Assembly (NCBI RefSeq): GCF_029212375.1
Contig: NZ_JARGNU010000007.1
Span: 170,200 to 210,713 of the forward strand
Origin: Zhongshania sp.
GTDB lineage: Bacteria; Pseudomonadota; Gammaproteobacteria; Pseudomonadales; Spongiibacteraceae
Direction of reading: 5' to 3'
Length of the DNA: 40,514 nt
Shown here: positions 19,462 to 27,387 of the stretch, piece after piece
How the letters are laid out: each line of letters starts with the position of its first letter
How positions within the stretch are numbered: the first letter of the stretch is position 1
Position numbers and translations under genes: made by a program
The notes under the pieces: generated by a model
The model's input: only the letters and a program-made list of their open reading frames with translations
The model's database searches: none
Told to the model about the DNA's origin: nothing

Positions 19462-20157
19462 ATGTTGCTAGTGAATGATGTGGACCTCTACTACGGCGCG
19501 AGTCAGGCCCTGCGTAAAGTGAATTTAAGCGCCGAGACGGGCAAAGTTACCTGTATCTTAGGTCGCAATGGGGTGGGTAAGTCTAGCTTGGCAAGGGCGA
19601 TTACTGGCCGCCACCCAGTGCGCGGCGGCAGTATTACGCTAAATGGTTTGGATATTAGTAGTATGGCGCCCGCAGACCGCGCCCGCGCCGGTATTGCGTA
19701 TGTACCTCAGGGCCGAGAAATTTTTTCGCAGCTCACCGTGCAAGAAAATCTCTATACCGGCTATGCGCCACTTAAGCGCAGCCAGCGCCATATTAGCCCT
19801 GAAATTTTCGATTTATTTCCTGTGTTAAAAAGTATGCTCAAGCGTCGCGGTGGCGATTTGTCTGGCGGGCAGCAACAGCAGTTGGCCATTGCAAGGGCCT
19901 TGATTACCAAGCCGCGCCTACTGGTTTTGGATGAACCCACCGAGGGGATTCAGCCCTCTATTATTAAAGACATTCACAATGTTATTACTATTCTGCGTCA
20001 GCAGGGTGAAATGGCTATTGTTTTGGTAGAACAGTATTTTGATTTTGCCCGCGAGCTGGCCGATTACTACGCCGTAATGGACCGCGGCGAAGTCATCCTC
20101 GCAGGTCGCGGTGATGAAATGGTAGAAGAAGATGTGCGCAGGCATATGACGGTGTGA
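19462..20157 (+). CDS. urtE: Urea ABC transporter ATPase UrtE
   Basis: 231 residues. Walker A GRNGVGKSS is at about 34-42, Q-loop AYVPQGREIFSQLTVQENL, signature LSGGQQQQLAIARAL and Walker B LLVLDEPTEGIQPSI. EPTEGIQPSI is typical of UrtE rather than LivF. It begins 4 bp after the urtD stop. It is the last gene of the transporter operon. A GTCNGAC array, not a clear terminator, follows directly. Confidence 0.96.
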   Translation: MLLVNDVDLYYGASQALRKVNLSAETGKVTCILGRNGVGKSSLARAITGRHPVRGGSITLNGLDISSMAPADRARAGIAYVPQGREIFSQLTVQENLYTGYAPLKRSQRHISPEIFDLFPVLKSMLKRRGGDLSGGQQQQLAIARALITKPRLLVLDEPTEGIQPSIIKDIHNVITILRQQGEMAIVLVEQYFDFARELADYYAVMDRGEVILAGRGDEMVEEDVRRHMTV

Positions 20158-20162
20158 GGTGC

Positions 20163-20190
20163 GTCGGACGTCAGACGTCCGACGTCCGAC
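20163..20190. repeat. GTCNGAC x4 heptamer array B
   Basis: Four contiguous heptamers: GTCGGAC, GTCAGAC, then GTCCGAC twice, 28 bp. The outer units can pair (GTCGGACGT with ACGTCCGAC), but no T run follows. It starts 6 bp after the urtE stop, so arrays A and B bracket the ure-urt cluster. Confidence 0.88.
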
Positions 20191-20308
20191 TTGGTTCTAG
20201 CATCTCCCGTCAAGCATTCAGCAAGTCTGGCTTAGACTTCAGGCTTCAGACGTGTAAAATTTGATTACTATTCACACAAACTGCCGCATTTTTATTTTAG
20301 CCAAAGTC

Positions 20309-20314
20309 TATAAT
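20309..20314 (+). promoter_or_regulatory. Possible sigma-70 -10 box for the GGX-repeat protein
   Basis: A perfect TATAAT lies 30 bp before ATG 20344. No good -35 hexamer is found at 16-18 bp spacing, so the call rests on the -10 alone. Confidence 0.4.
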
Positions 20315-20343
20315 GGCGGCCTTTACCCCCTTAGGACAAGCTC

Positions 20344-21276
20344 ATGAAATACCTTGCCACACTGGCGTTAGCGTTGGTTCCGCTGACGAGCATGGCAACC
20401 GATTTAACAATTCCGGCTGGCCAAGCTTATCTCGTAGGATTAGATCAGCAGGAGTTGATTCTCGATACCCTCCGTATTGGTGACGACGCTCATATCAGTT
20501 TTGCCCCTGGAGTGGGTGGCTGGCGGGTGCATGCGCGGCAGGCATATATTGGTAAGAATGTGGTGGTCGACGGCCGCGCGTCAGCGGGCGCGAGTGGTGC
20601 TTCTGGTATATCTGCACCAGCCTGTGATGAGTTTGTCGACGGTCAAGCGGGTGACAGCGGTGAGGCGGGGAGCGACGGTGTGGAAATTCGCTTTCAGCTG
20701 GGCTTGGAAAGCCTCGGCAGCCTACAACTTCTTAGTGCGGGTGGCGACGGTGGCCAAGGTGGCGCGGGCGGTGACGGCGCAGATATGAATAGTAAGTGCG
20801 GCGCAGATGTAGCCGGTGAGGGCGGTAATGGCGGCGACGGCGGTGAGGGCGGTCGCGGTGGTGACATCACCTTTTTGTACCAAAGCCTATCTAAAACCGA
20901 ATCTGGCGATAGTATGGTGAGCCGCATTAGTATTAATGCCGACGGCGGCGCTGGTGGTGAGGGCGGTGATGCTGGCTCCGGTGGCGCCGGTGGCGGTGGT
21001 GCATACGTAAGCAAAAAGACCTTGGTGGGGAATCGTCAATGGGTGGCTGGAGCTCAGGGCGGTTTGGCAGGGAGTCCCGGTGTAGCGGCTTCTGCGGGTA
21101 AACCGGGCCGGATACTGGTAGATCAATTAATATTGGCTTCGCCAAAATCGGCGGTTAGCGCTAGCGGTGCCGATACCAAAATGAGCGATTTACAGCGGCA
21201 GATTGAGCGTCTGCGCAAACGCGTGGAATTGCTAGAAGCGCAGCAATCGGCTAACTCTGCGCAAGCGGTGAAATAG
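20344..21276 (+). CDS. Secreted glycine-rich (GGX-repeat) protein, function unknown
   Basis: 310 residues with signal peptide MKYLATLALALVPLTSMA. Residues about 20-78 look beta-rich (DLTIPAGQAYLVGLDQQELILDTLRIG). Then come glycine-rich blocks: GASGASG, GDSGEAGSDG and three runs of GGX triplets (GGDGGQGGAGGDG, GGNGGDGGEGGRGGD, GGAGGEGGDAGSGGAGGGG) separated by beta-like spacers. The acidic residues are concentrated in the glycine runs. Two cysteines (CDEF, KCGAD) could form a disulfide. The C-terminal about 25 residues form a short coiled coil (LQRQIERLRKRVELLEAQ), suggesting oligomerisation. GGX triplets fit polyglycine-II helix bundles. It has its own promoter region and a downstream terminator, between the urt operon and the porin-glnK-amtB group. 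I recognise no family. Confidence 0.85.
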   Translation: MKYLATLALALVPLTSMATDLTIPAGQAYLVGLDQQELILDTLRIGDDAHISFAPGVGGWRVHARQAYIGKNVVVDGRASAGASGASGISAPACDEFVDGQAGDSGEAGSDGVEIRFQLGLESLGSLQLLSAGGDGGQGGAGGDGADMNSKCGADVAGEGGNGGDGGEGGRGGDITFLYQSLSKTESGDSMVSRISINADGGAGGEGGDAGSGGAGGGGAYVSKKTLVGNRQWVAGAQGGLAGSPGVAASAGKPGRILVDQLILASPKSAVSASGADTKMSDLQRQIERLRKRVELLEAQQSANSAQAVK

Positions 21277-21296
21277 TCTAGTGCATTGTGTTCTGT

Positions 21297-21333
21297 AGGG
21301 GTGCATTTTGCTTAATTCGAGCGCCCCTTTTTA
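21297..21333 (+). terminator. Rho-independent terminator after the GGX-repeat gene
   Basis: GGGGTGC (21298-21304) pairs with GCGCCCC (21321-21327, one G-T mismatch opposite the central pair) around an AT-rich loop, followed by a T run. Confidence 0.65.
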
Positions 21334-21359
21334 CTTAGACGTTGATTTTTAGTGCGCAG

Positions 21360-21374
21360 GCACCGCAATGGTGC
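21360..21374 (+). promoter_or_regulatory. Perfect NtrC-binding palindrome
   Basis: GCACC-GCAAT-GGTGC matches GCACC-N5-GGTGC at all ten defined bases. It lies about 325 bp upstream of the predicted sigma-54 start of the porin-glnK-amtB group. This is far, but enhancers act at a distance by looping. Confidence 0.65.
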
Positions 21375-21671
21375 GCCAAATAAAGCGCAATGACCCCACC
21401 CATCTCCTAGCCGTTGTGTAATAAGCTTAACTAATTGTTTTTATTAAATTAAAAATGTATTTTTAGGTCATTTCTAACGATAAACGCCAGTTAATTTATA
21501 ACTTAATGCATTTATATAAGGCATTTTTTTAACTGTGGGCGCAGGTATGCTCTATATTTGTGCGTAACTATTGGTTCAGATCGAAGTGGCGTATGCAGTC
21601 ATATTCACCGACTTTTAGCTATCGCCTTAAACGTCTCCTAACGCATTGATTTTTAATAATAAAAAAGATGT

Positions 21672-21687
21672 TGGCACTGAAAGTGCT
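21672..21687 (+). promoter_or_regulatory. Sigma-54 promoter for porin-glnK-amtB
   Basis: TGGCAC-TGAAA-GTGCT: perfect -24 element, one mismatch in the -12 element (G for T), correct GG-N10-GC spacing (21673-21674, 21685-21686). Transcription would start near 21698, leaving a leader of about 48 bases. Confidence 0.75.
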
Positions 21688-21745
21688 GTAGCTTAGACAG
21701 GATTGTGCTTGATCACTTTCTTATACCTTAGTGGAGACTAAAGAC

Positions 21746-22411
21746 ATGAAAAAAATGAAAACCCTTTTAGCTGCAAGTGTTGCAGCTGCTTCAATGACGA
21801 TGGTTGCTGCTCCCGCTTCTGCAGAAGTTGCTGCTAGCGTTGGTGTCGCCAGTACGTATTTATGGCGTGGTTATGATCTGGGTTCAGGTACACCAGCAGT
21901 GTCTGGTGATTTGAGCTATAGCACTAGCGGTGCCTATGTTGGTGCTTGGGCGTCTTCTGGCGACACTGGCGCCGGAACTGAGTACGACCTGTACGCTGGT
22001 TACGGTATGGAAATCGGCGGTGGTGTAAGTTTCGACATCAGCGTTTGGAACTACAACTACCCAACAGGTGCTGGTTACCTTGGCACTGAAACAACTGACC
22101 TGTTTGAACACTCTGATCTGGTTCTTACCGTTGGTTTCGGCCCAATTAGCGTTTCTTACTACGATCCGATTGCTGGCCCCTCTGGTTATACCAATTACAA
22201 CTACTACACTATTGGTGGCGACCTTGGCGCCTTCAATTTGACGATCGGTTCTGAAGATATTGATGGTGTGCAAACGATGCATGCGAATCTGTCTTACGCC
22301 TACAACGATAATCTGTCTTTCATCGTGAGCCAGCAAGATGGTGACGATGAAGCGGGCGTAGATAAAGATCCGAAATTCATCGTTTCGTACAGCTTGCCTA
22401 TTTCCATGTAA
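21746..22411 (+). CDS. TorF-family putative porin
   Basis: 221 residues from ATG 21746 (GGAG 9 bp upstream; the earlier GTG 21731 would only lengthen the N-terminus). Signal peptide ends APASA (about residue 27). The mature part is built of alternating beta strands. It opens with the family signature VAASVGVASTYLWRGYDLG and continues GTEYDLYAGYGMEIGGGVSFDISVWNYNYP, ending FIVSYSLPISM. This matches the TIGR02001 outer-membrane family. Role: a small outer-membrane barrel. A sigma-54 promoter in front and glnK-amtB behind suggest it lets a nitrogen compound cross the outer membrane; the substrate is unknown. Confidence 0.85.
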   Translation: MKKMKTLLAASVAAASMTMVAAPASAEVAASVGVASTYLWRGYDLGSGTPAVSGDLSYSTSGAYVGAWASSGDTGAGTEYDLYAGYGMEIGGGVSFDISVWNYNYPTGAGYLGTETTDLFEHSDLVLTVGFGPISVSYYDPIAGPSGYTNYNYYTIGGDLGAFNLTIGSEDIDGVQTMHANLSYAYNDNLSFIVSQQDGDDEAGVDKDPKFIVSYSLPISM

Positions 22412-22417
22412 TACCCC

Positions 22418-22449
22418 GACCGGCGGCATTAGTCGCCGGTCATTTTTTT
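22418..22449 (+). terminator. Hairpin terminator between porin and glnK
   Basis: GACCGGCG (22418-22425) pairs perfectly with CGCCGGTC (22434-22441), followed by ATTTTTTT. I see no independent sigma-54 box in the remaining 47 bp before glnK. glnK-amtB is therefore either reached by read-through or has a promoter I cannot recognise. Confidence 0.8.
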
Positions 22450-22469
22450 AACTTAGTCCTAGTGTGTGA

Positions 22470-22835
<366 letters not shown>

Positions 22836-22906
22836 TTTTTCGGTTGCAGTTGTTAGTTAAACAAATTTAATTAAAAGATTATCTCTTTCCCTTTGGAGGG
22901 CATGTG

Positions 22907-24151
22907 ATGGAAGACATCATACAGGTCAAGTACGCCCTGGACACGTTCTACTTTCTCGTTATGGGCGCGTTCGTAATGTGGATGGCCGCTGGTTTTGCTA
23001 TGCTCGAAGCCGGTTTGGTTCGTTCAAAAAATACAACAGAAATTCTTACTAAGAACATCGCTTTGTACGCAGTGGCTTGTACTATGTATTTGCTGTGCGG
23101 CTACACTATTATGTACGGCGGCTCAGAAGGTGGATTCCTGCCTGACGCATGGTTTGGCAATAGCATTGCCGACGCCAGCGTTGAAGAAGTACTGGCCTCA
23201 AATGGCGATACTTACTACTCAGGCTCGTCTGACTTCTTCTTTCAAGTGGTGTTTGTAGCCACGGCAATGTCGATTGTTTCTGGCGCGGTTGCTGAGCGTA
23301 TGAAACTGTGGGCCTTCCTTGCTTTTGCAATCGTGATGACAGGTGTTATCTATCCTTTGCAGGGTATGTGGAAATGGGGCGGCGGTTTCTTAGACGCAGC
23401 TGGCTTCTCTGACTTCGCGGGTTCTGGTGTAGTGCATTTGTGTGGTGCTTCAGCGGCGCTAGCAGGTGTGTTGCTACTTGGCGCACGTAAAGGTAAGTAC
23501 GGCGCAGGTGGTCAGGTTAACGCTATTCCTGGCGCCAACCTGCCGATGGCTACCCTTGGTACCTTCATTCTGTGGATGGGCTGGTTCGGTTTCAACGGCG
23601 GCTCAGAACTGATGGTGTCGAATATCGAAGAAGCAAACGCAACTGCCCAGGTATTTGTAAATACCAATGCGGCGGCCTGTGGTGGTTTGATTGCGGCGCT
23701 GCTGGTTGCTCGCATCCTGTTTGGTAAAGCGGATTTGACCATGGCGTTGAACGGCGCGCTGGCGGGTCTGGTTGCTATTACGGCAGAACCTCTAACACCC
23801 GGCCCAATGGCTGCGACTTTGATCGGTGCGGTTGGTGGTGTGATCGTGGTGTTTGCGATTCTTTCCTTGGACAAAGTAAAAATTGACGATCCAGTCGGCG
23901 CTATCTCGGTTCACGGTGTAGTTGGTTTCTGGGGAATCATGGCAGTGCCATTGACCAATGCTGATACCAGCTTTGGTACCCAGCTTTACGGCGCGGCGAT
24001 TATCTTTGCTTGGGTATTTGGTGCAAGCCTAGTGGTCTGGGGCATACTCAAAGTGGTTATGGGTATACGTGTTACGGAAGAGGAAGAGTACGAAGGTGTC
24101 GACCTCTCTGAATGCGGTATGGAAGCCTATCCAGAATTCACCAACAAGTAA
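22907..24151 (+). CDS. amtB: Ammonium transporter AmtB
   Basis: 414 residues from ATG 22907 (GGAGGG 6 bp upstream; GTG 22904 is too close). About eleven helices. Marks include AGFAMLEAGLVRSKNT, MGWFGFNGGS, and both pore histidines in GVVHLCGASAALAG and ISVHGVVGFWG. The C-terminal cytosolic tail (GIRVTEEEEYEGVDLSECGMEAYPEF) is the part that binds GlnK. Unlike E. coli AmtB, no cleavable signal peptide is apparent; the protein starts almost at the first helix. It conducts ammonia/ammonium across the inner membrane and follows glnK by 71 bp. Confidence 0.97.
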   Translation: MEDIIQVKYALDTFYFLVMGAFVMWMAAGFAMLEAGLVRSKNTTEILTKNIALYAVACTMYLLCGYTIMYGGSEGGFLPDAWFGNSIADASVEEVLASNGDTYYSGSSDFFFQVVFVATAMSIVSGAVAERMKLWAFLAFAIVMTGVIYPLQGMWKWGGGFLDAAGFSDFAGSGVVHLCGASAALAGVLLLGARKGKYGAGGQVNAIPGANLPMATLGTFILWMGWFGFNGGSELMVSNIEEANATAQVFVNTNAAACGGLIAALLVARILFGKADLTMALNGALAGLVAITAEPLTPGPMAATLIGAVGGVIVVFAILSLDKVKIDDPVGAISVHGVVGFWGIMAVPLTNADTSFGTQLYGAAIIFAWVFGASLVVWGILKVVMGIRVTEEEEYEGVDLSECGMEAYPEFTNK

Positions 24152-24176
24152 GACTCTCCCCGTTTGGTGATTTTCA

Positions 24177-24203
24177 GGGCGCTCATTGAGCGCCCTTTTT
24201 TTT
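24177..24203 (+). terminator. Rho-independent terminator after amtB
   Basis: GGGCGCTC (24177-24184), loop ATT, GAGCGCCC (24188-24195), then eight Ts. A textbook terminator. It separates amtB from the second glnK, so that gene must have its own promoter in 24204-24420. Confidence 0.93.
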
Positions 24204-24378
24204 GCGTCGGCATCGAGCTGCTGAATGCTTGATGGGAGACCATCCTATCGCCTCCCTTCAAACGTAGCGCTATGGGCGCGCCCGCCACGTTTAGCTAGGT
24301 TATCTAGGTTATTTCTAAGGTTTTTTACGGCAAAAGCTGGGATCACCTTGCCAAACCCCTTAGGTCTAGGCTAAATAG

Positions 24379-24759
<381 letters not shown>

Positions 24760-24779
24760 GCTTGGTTGGAGTTGTAAAA

Positions 24780-24805
24780 AGGGCGGCCATTGGTCGCCCT
24801 TTTTT
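24780..24805 (+). terminator. Rho-independent terminator after second P-II gene
   Basis: AGGGCG-g-CC, loop ATT, GG-t-CGCCCT, followed by six Ts (24800-24805). Confidence 0.9.
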
Positions 24806-24958
24806 GTGGCCGTGTGTTTAAGTTGTATAGCGCTAAATATGCTTATATATAAGATTGTTAAGAACAAAAAAGCCTAAGCGGCAGCTTGTCAGCGAGCATG
24901 AGAAAGCAGTATAAATCGCCTTGTAAACGCGGGTTTCTTGTTTCCGGGAGGAGGTCGT

Positions 24959-25159
24959 ATGGGGTCGCGCATTCGTAGTAGTGATAATCAAATACCAAGT
25001 CTAGATTTTGTGCCTAGTCAGACAGTGCATGATCGCATGCGCGATCAACTGTCTAAAGACGTTGAAGCATTTCTGGCGCGGGGCGGCGAGATAAAACATC
25101 TCGAACCCCATATGCGCAGTAATCTTGGCGACAACGATACTGATGTAGATACATACTAA
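24959..25159 (+). CDS. SutA-like small protein (putative RNA polymerase-binding regulator)
   Basis: 66 residues from ATG 24959, with a strong GGGAGGAGG (24946-24954). An upstream TTG at 24938 would place the Shine-Dalgarno inside the gene, so it is rejected. The core RDQLSKDVEAFLARGGEIKHLEPHM resembles, from memory, the C-terminal part of Pseudomonas SutA (an EEFL(S/A)RGGK..EPN motif). SutA binds RNA polymerase and tunes transcription in slow-growing cells. The long acidic N-terminus of SutA is missing; instead there is a short polar N-terminus and an acidic tail (GDNDTDVDTY). Location between glnK-amtB and the HAD gene also recalls the sutA neighbourhood. Real gene: likely. SutA kinship: plausible, unproven. 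Confidence 0.7.
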   Translation: MGSRIRSSDNQIPSLDFVPSQTVHDRMRDQLSKDVEAFLARGGEIKHLEPHMRSNLGDNDTDVDTY

Positions 25160-25162
25160 GTT

Positions 25163-25201
25163 GGATCAGGCTAAGGCTTGGTAGCCGCTTAGCTTGATTC
25201 C
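25163..25201. terminator. Bidirectional hairpin between convergent genes
   Basis: GGA-t-CA-g-GCTAAG pairs with CTTAGC-t-TG-a-TTCC around a 12-base loop, in the 52-bp gap between the SutA-like gene and the convergent HAD gene. No long T run, so it is a weak terminator or mRNA end stabiliser. Confidence 0.45.
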
Positions 25202-25211
25202 ATAAGTAGCT

Positions 25212-25919
25212 TTATAATTTAGCCTGCAGCTGCCGTATTAACGCCGGCAGCTCACGCCAGTCATTGAAATGTTGATCTGCCAAGGGGTGTGGCGGGGGTG
25301 CATCTGCCGTGAAGCGTGCTTGAATAGCATGCATTCCAACGTCTTTAGCTCCGCAAATATCGTCAGTTATATTGTCACCAATGTGAATTCCTTCGTTTGG
25401 GCTGCATCCTGCGTGTTTTAAGGCCTGTAAAAAGAGCGGTGCAGCCGGCTTGGCAGCGCCAAGTTCCTCTGCTCGGTAACTGGCGCTAAAGTGGCTTGAA
25501 ATAGCCAAGCGGTTCAAATCCGCATTGCCGTTGGTGAGGCTAATAAGCACATAATTCTTGCTCAACTCCTCTAGCACCGCAGCGCAGTGTTCAAGTAGCA
25601 GAACGTGCTGACGAGCAGTGATAAACACCTCAAAAGCCGCAGTGGCCATCACCGCGCTTTGCTCGCCGTAACCGGATTCTATTAAGGCTTGGCGCAAGCT
25701 GTCGATCCGCCACTGGGAAATGTGGTGGCGCAAGTTTGGCTGGGCGCTCAAATAGCGTAGGCGGTGCTCGCGCAGCGCCTCAGGGCTGAATTTGGCGACC
25801 AGCGCTGGTGCGCTCTGCTGCAAGTGTTGATAAAAGGCCTGCTCCGCTTTGTGGATGGTTGGCGCGCTTAACCACAAGGTGTCGTCTAGGTCGAAACTCA
25901 GTAATTTAATTTTACTCAT
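25212..25919 (-). CDS. HAD-superfamily hydrolase (YigB/PA5281-like)
   Basis: 235 residues from ATG 25919 (GTG 25922 directly before it is possible). Motif I FDLDDTLW (nucleophile Asp10, acid/base Asp12), motif II SLTNGNAD, motif III Lys in LGAAKPAAPLF and motif IV HIGDNITDDICGA are all present. An alpha-helical cap (about 20-100) marks subfamily I. Such proteins are phosphatases, with FMN or sugar phosphates as substrates in relatives; the substrate here is unknown. In pseudomonads this gene follows xerC in the dapF-DUF484-xerC cluster. Here it is separated from DUF484 by an oppositely oriented alpha/beta hydrolase and xerC is absent. Confidence 0.9.
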   Translation of the reverse strand: MSKIKLLSFDLDDTLWLSAPTIHKAEQAFYQHLQQSAPALVAKFSPEALREHRLRYLSAQPNLRHHISQWRIDSLRQALIESGYGEQSAVMATAAFEVFITARQHVLLLEHCAAVLEELSKNYVLISLTNGNADLNRLAISSHFSASYRAEELGAAKPAAPLFLQALKHAGCSPNEGIHIGDNITDDICGAKDVGMHAIQARFTADAPPPHPLADQHFNDWRELPALIRQLQAKL

Positions 25920-26072
25920 CACTTACCTTTGGCAGCAAAAATTGGCGCTTGGCGCACGCGTTGTTTGGCAGTCGTATATTGATTGAAAAGTATATTAGGT
26001 GGTCGCTACTGATAATTCAGTCGGATATAGTACAACTAAGTCCCACCGAATTGTGCCACGAGACAATGATTT

Positions 26073-27266
26073 ATGACGCAAACAGCCCTCCCCCCTGTAA
26101 AGAAATCACCGCCGTGGTGGGTTAGTCTGCCCGACGATTTTTATAGTCAATCTGATGGCACTGAGCTAGACAGTGAGTACCCGCTAAAGGTTTACGGCAC
26201 CGCGATCATGGATCGCATGATGCGCACCGGCTTGTCCTTAATGATCTCTGGCACCCTAGTACCGCAGTTGTTTAAAGGGCAGGAGATGGTTAAAGAGCGG
26301 GCGCGCATGGATTTTTACGCCAATCTTGCCGCGTCGCGAGATGTAGACCGCGTGTTTATTCCGCCACCTAAAGTGGGTGTTAGCGTTAATAAAATATCGC
26401 GGTTTAGTTATAAGCCCAAGGGTATACCGGCGGTGGAACTGCGATTTAGCAGTCCGTTTGAGCCAGTTAATCCTGACGTGCGAGATCGCTACCTTAGTTA
26501 CAAGCGCAACCGCACCGCCAGCGCTCAGTATTGGAGGCATCCCGACGGTCCTCGGCCCACGTTGATCTTTGTGCACGGTGTGGTTGAAAGTTGGTATGGT
26601 TTTAACAGTTTGTTTTTCTCACTGCGCTGGTTTTATAACAACGGCTACGACATTGTTTTAATGACTCAGCCTTTCCATGGCGATCGCGCCGAGCGCTGTC
26701 ACCCGTTTAGCGGCTACGGGCTGTTTGCTGGCGGGTTCTCGCAGCTTAATGAGGGCATGCTGCAAGCTATTTGCGATATGCGGGTGCTGGTAGATTATCT
26801 TATAGAGCAAGGTGTGCCCCATGTGGGGATTAGCGGTCTTAGTTTGGGTGGCTACCTCAGCTCGCTCATGGCCGTTGTGGAGCCGCGTTTGGCATTTTGT
26901 ATACCCAATTCGCCCTTGGTTGCGCCAGTAGACACCATGCGCAGTTGGCAGCCCTCAGGCAGTTTGATGGATTTGATTGGTAGGCGTACCGGTCTTACCC
27001 CGCTGGATCTACGCCGTGGTATGGCTATTCACAGCCCGCTCAGCTATCAACCCAAACTCGACCCAGAAAAGGTGATGATCATTGGCGGCGCGGGCGACCG
27101 GTTTACCCCGCCGCGCTTTGTACGCTTACTCCACGCCCACTGGCCAGAGTCGCACCTGCACTGGTTTCCGGGCAATCATATTGTGCATCTCGGTCAGCGG
27201 GAGTATTTGAAATTAATGCGGCGGTTTATGGATCGACATTGTCAGTCAGTTGGGGCTGACGTCTGA
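26073..27266 (+). CDS. Alpha/beta hydrolase, unknown substrate
   Basis: 397 residues, no signal peptide. Oxyanion-region motif FVHGVVESW is at about 166-174. Nucleophile elbow GLSLG is at 255-259 with Ser257. Asp342 in IIGGAGDRFTPP and His369 or His372 in GNHIVHLG complete the triad. The long N-terminal 150 residues are extra to the core fold and resemble the ABHD18/DUF2048-type arrangement. The substrate cannot be told. It lies opposite to its neighbours, with a GTCNGAC array overlapping its stop codon (GTC-TGA-G), so the last codon and stop are made of repeat DNA. It occupies the place where xerC is expected. Confidence 0.85.
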   Translation: MTQTALPPVKKSPPWWVSLPDDFYSQSDGTELDSEYPLKVYGTAIMDRMMRTGLSLMISGTLVPQLFKGQEMVKERARMDFYANLAASRDVDRVFIPPPKVGVSVNKISRFSYKPKGIPAVELRFSSPFEPVNPDVRDRYLSYKRNRTASAQYWRHPDGPRPTLIFVHGVVESWYGFNSLFFSLRWFYNNGYDIVLMTQPFHGDRAERCHPFSGYGLFAGGFSQLNEGMLQAICDMRVLVDYLIEQGVPHVGISGLSLGGYLSSLMAVVEPRLAFCIPNSPLVAPVDTMRSWQPSGSLMDLIGRRTGLTPLDLRRGMAIHSPLSYQPKLDPEKVMIIGGAGDRFTPPRFVRLLHAHWPESHLHWFPGNHIVHLGQREYLKLMRRFMDRHCQSVGADV

Positions 27267-27288
27267 GGTCGGACGTCAGACGTCAGAT
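27261..27288. repeat. GTCNGAC x4 heptamer array C
   Basis: GTCTGAG, GTCGGAC, GTCAGAC and GTCAGAT: four heptamers, 28 bp, the end units degenerate at the last base. It supplies the stop codon (27264-27266) of the alpha/beta hydrolase gene. Confidence 0.83.
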
Positions 27289-27352
27289 GAGGCGAGCTTG
27301 CTGCAAGGAGGTGGTTGGGAGCGCGTACAAACTTTATACGGGCTGGTATTTC

Positions 27353-27380
27353 GTCAGACACCCGACGCCAGACGTCTGAC
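27353..27380. repeat. GTCNGAC x4 heptamer array D
   Basis: GTCAGAC, ACCCGAC, GCCAGAC, GTCTGAC: four heptamers, the middle two degenerate. It lies 64 bp after array C and 7 bp from the end of the convergent DUF484 gene. Confidence 0.75.
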
Positions 27381-27387
27381 CATCCCC

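Larger units (their letters stand above)
21334..21745 (+). other. AT-rich gene-free region upstream of the porin
   Basis: No coding sequence of credible length was found on either strand. The region is distinctly AT-rich compared with its neighbours and has A/T runs (about 21420-21530) that could be bent DNA or an IHF-type site between the NtrC box and the sigma-54 promoter. These two elements are listed separately. Confidence 0.6.

Noticed and set aside
27261-27288. GTCNGAC array as a dif-like XerCD site because of 28-bp length and the missing xerC
   Set aside because: It has no two 11-bp arms around a 6-bp centre and occurs four times in the window; only the length agrees.
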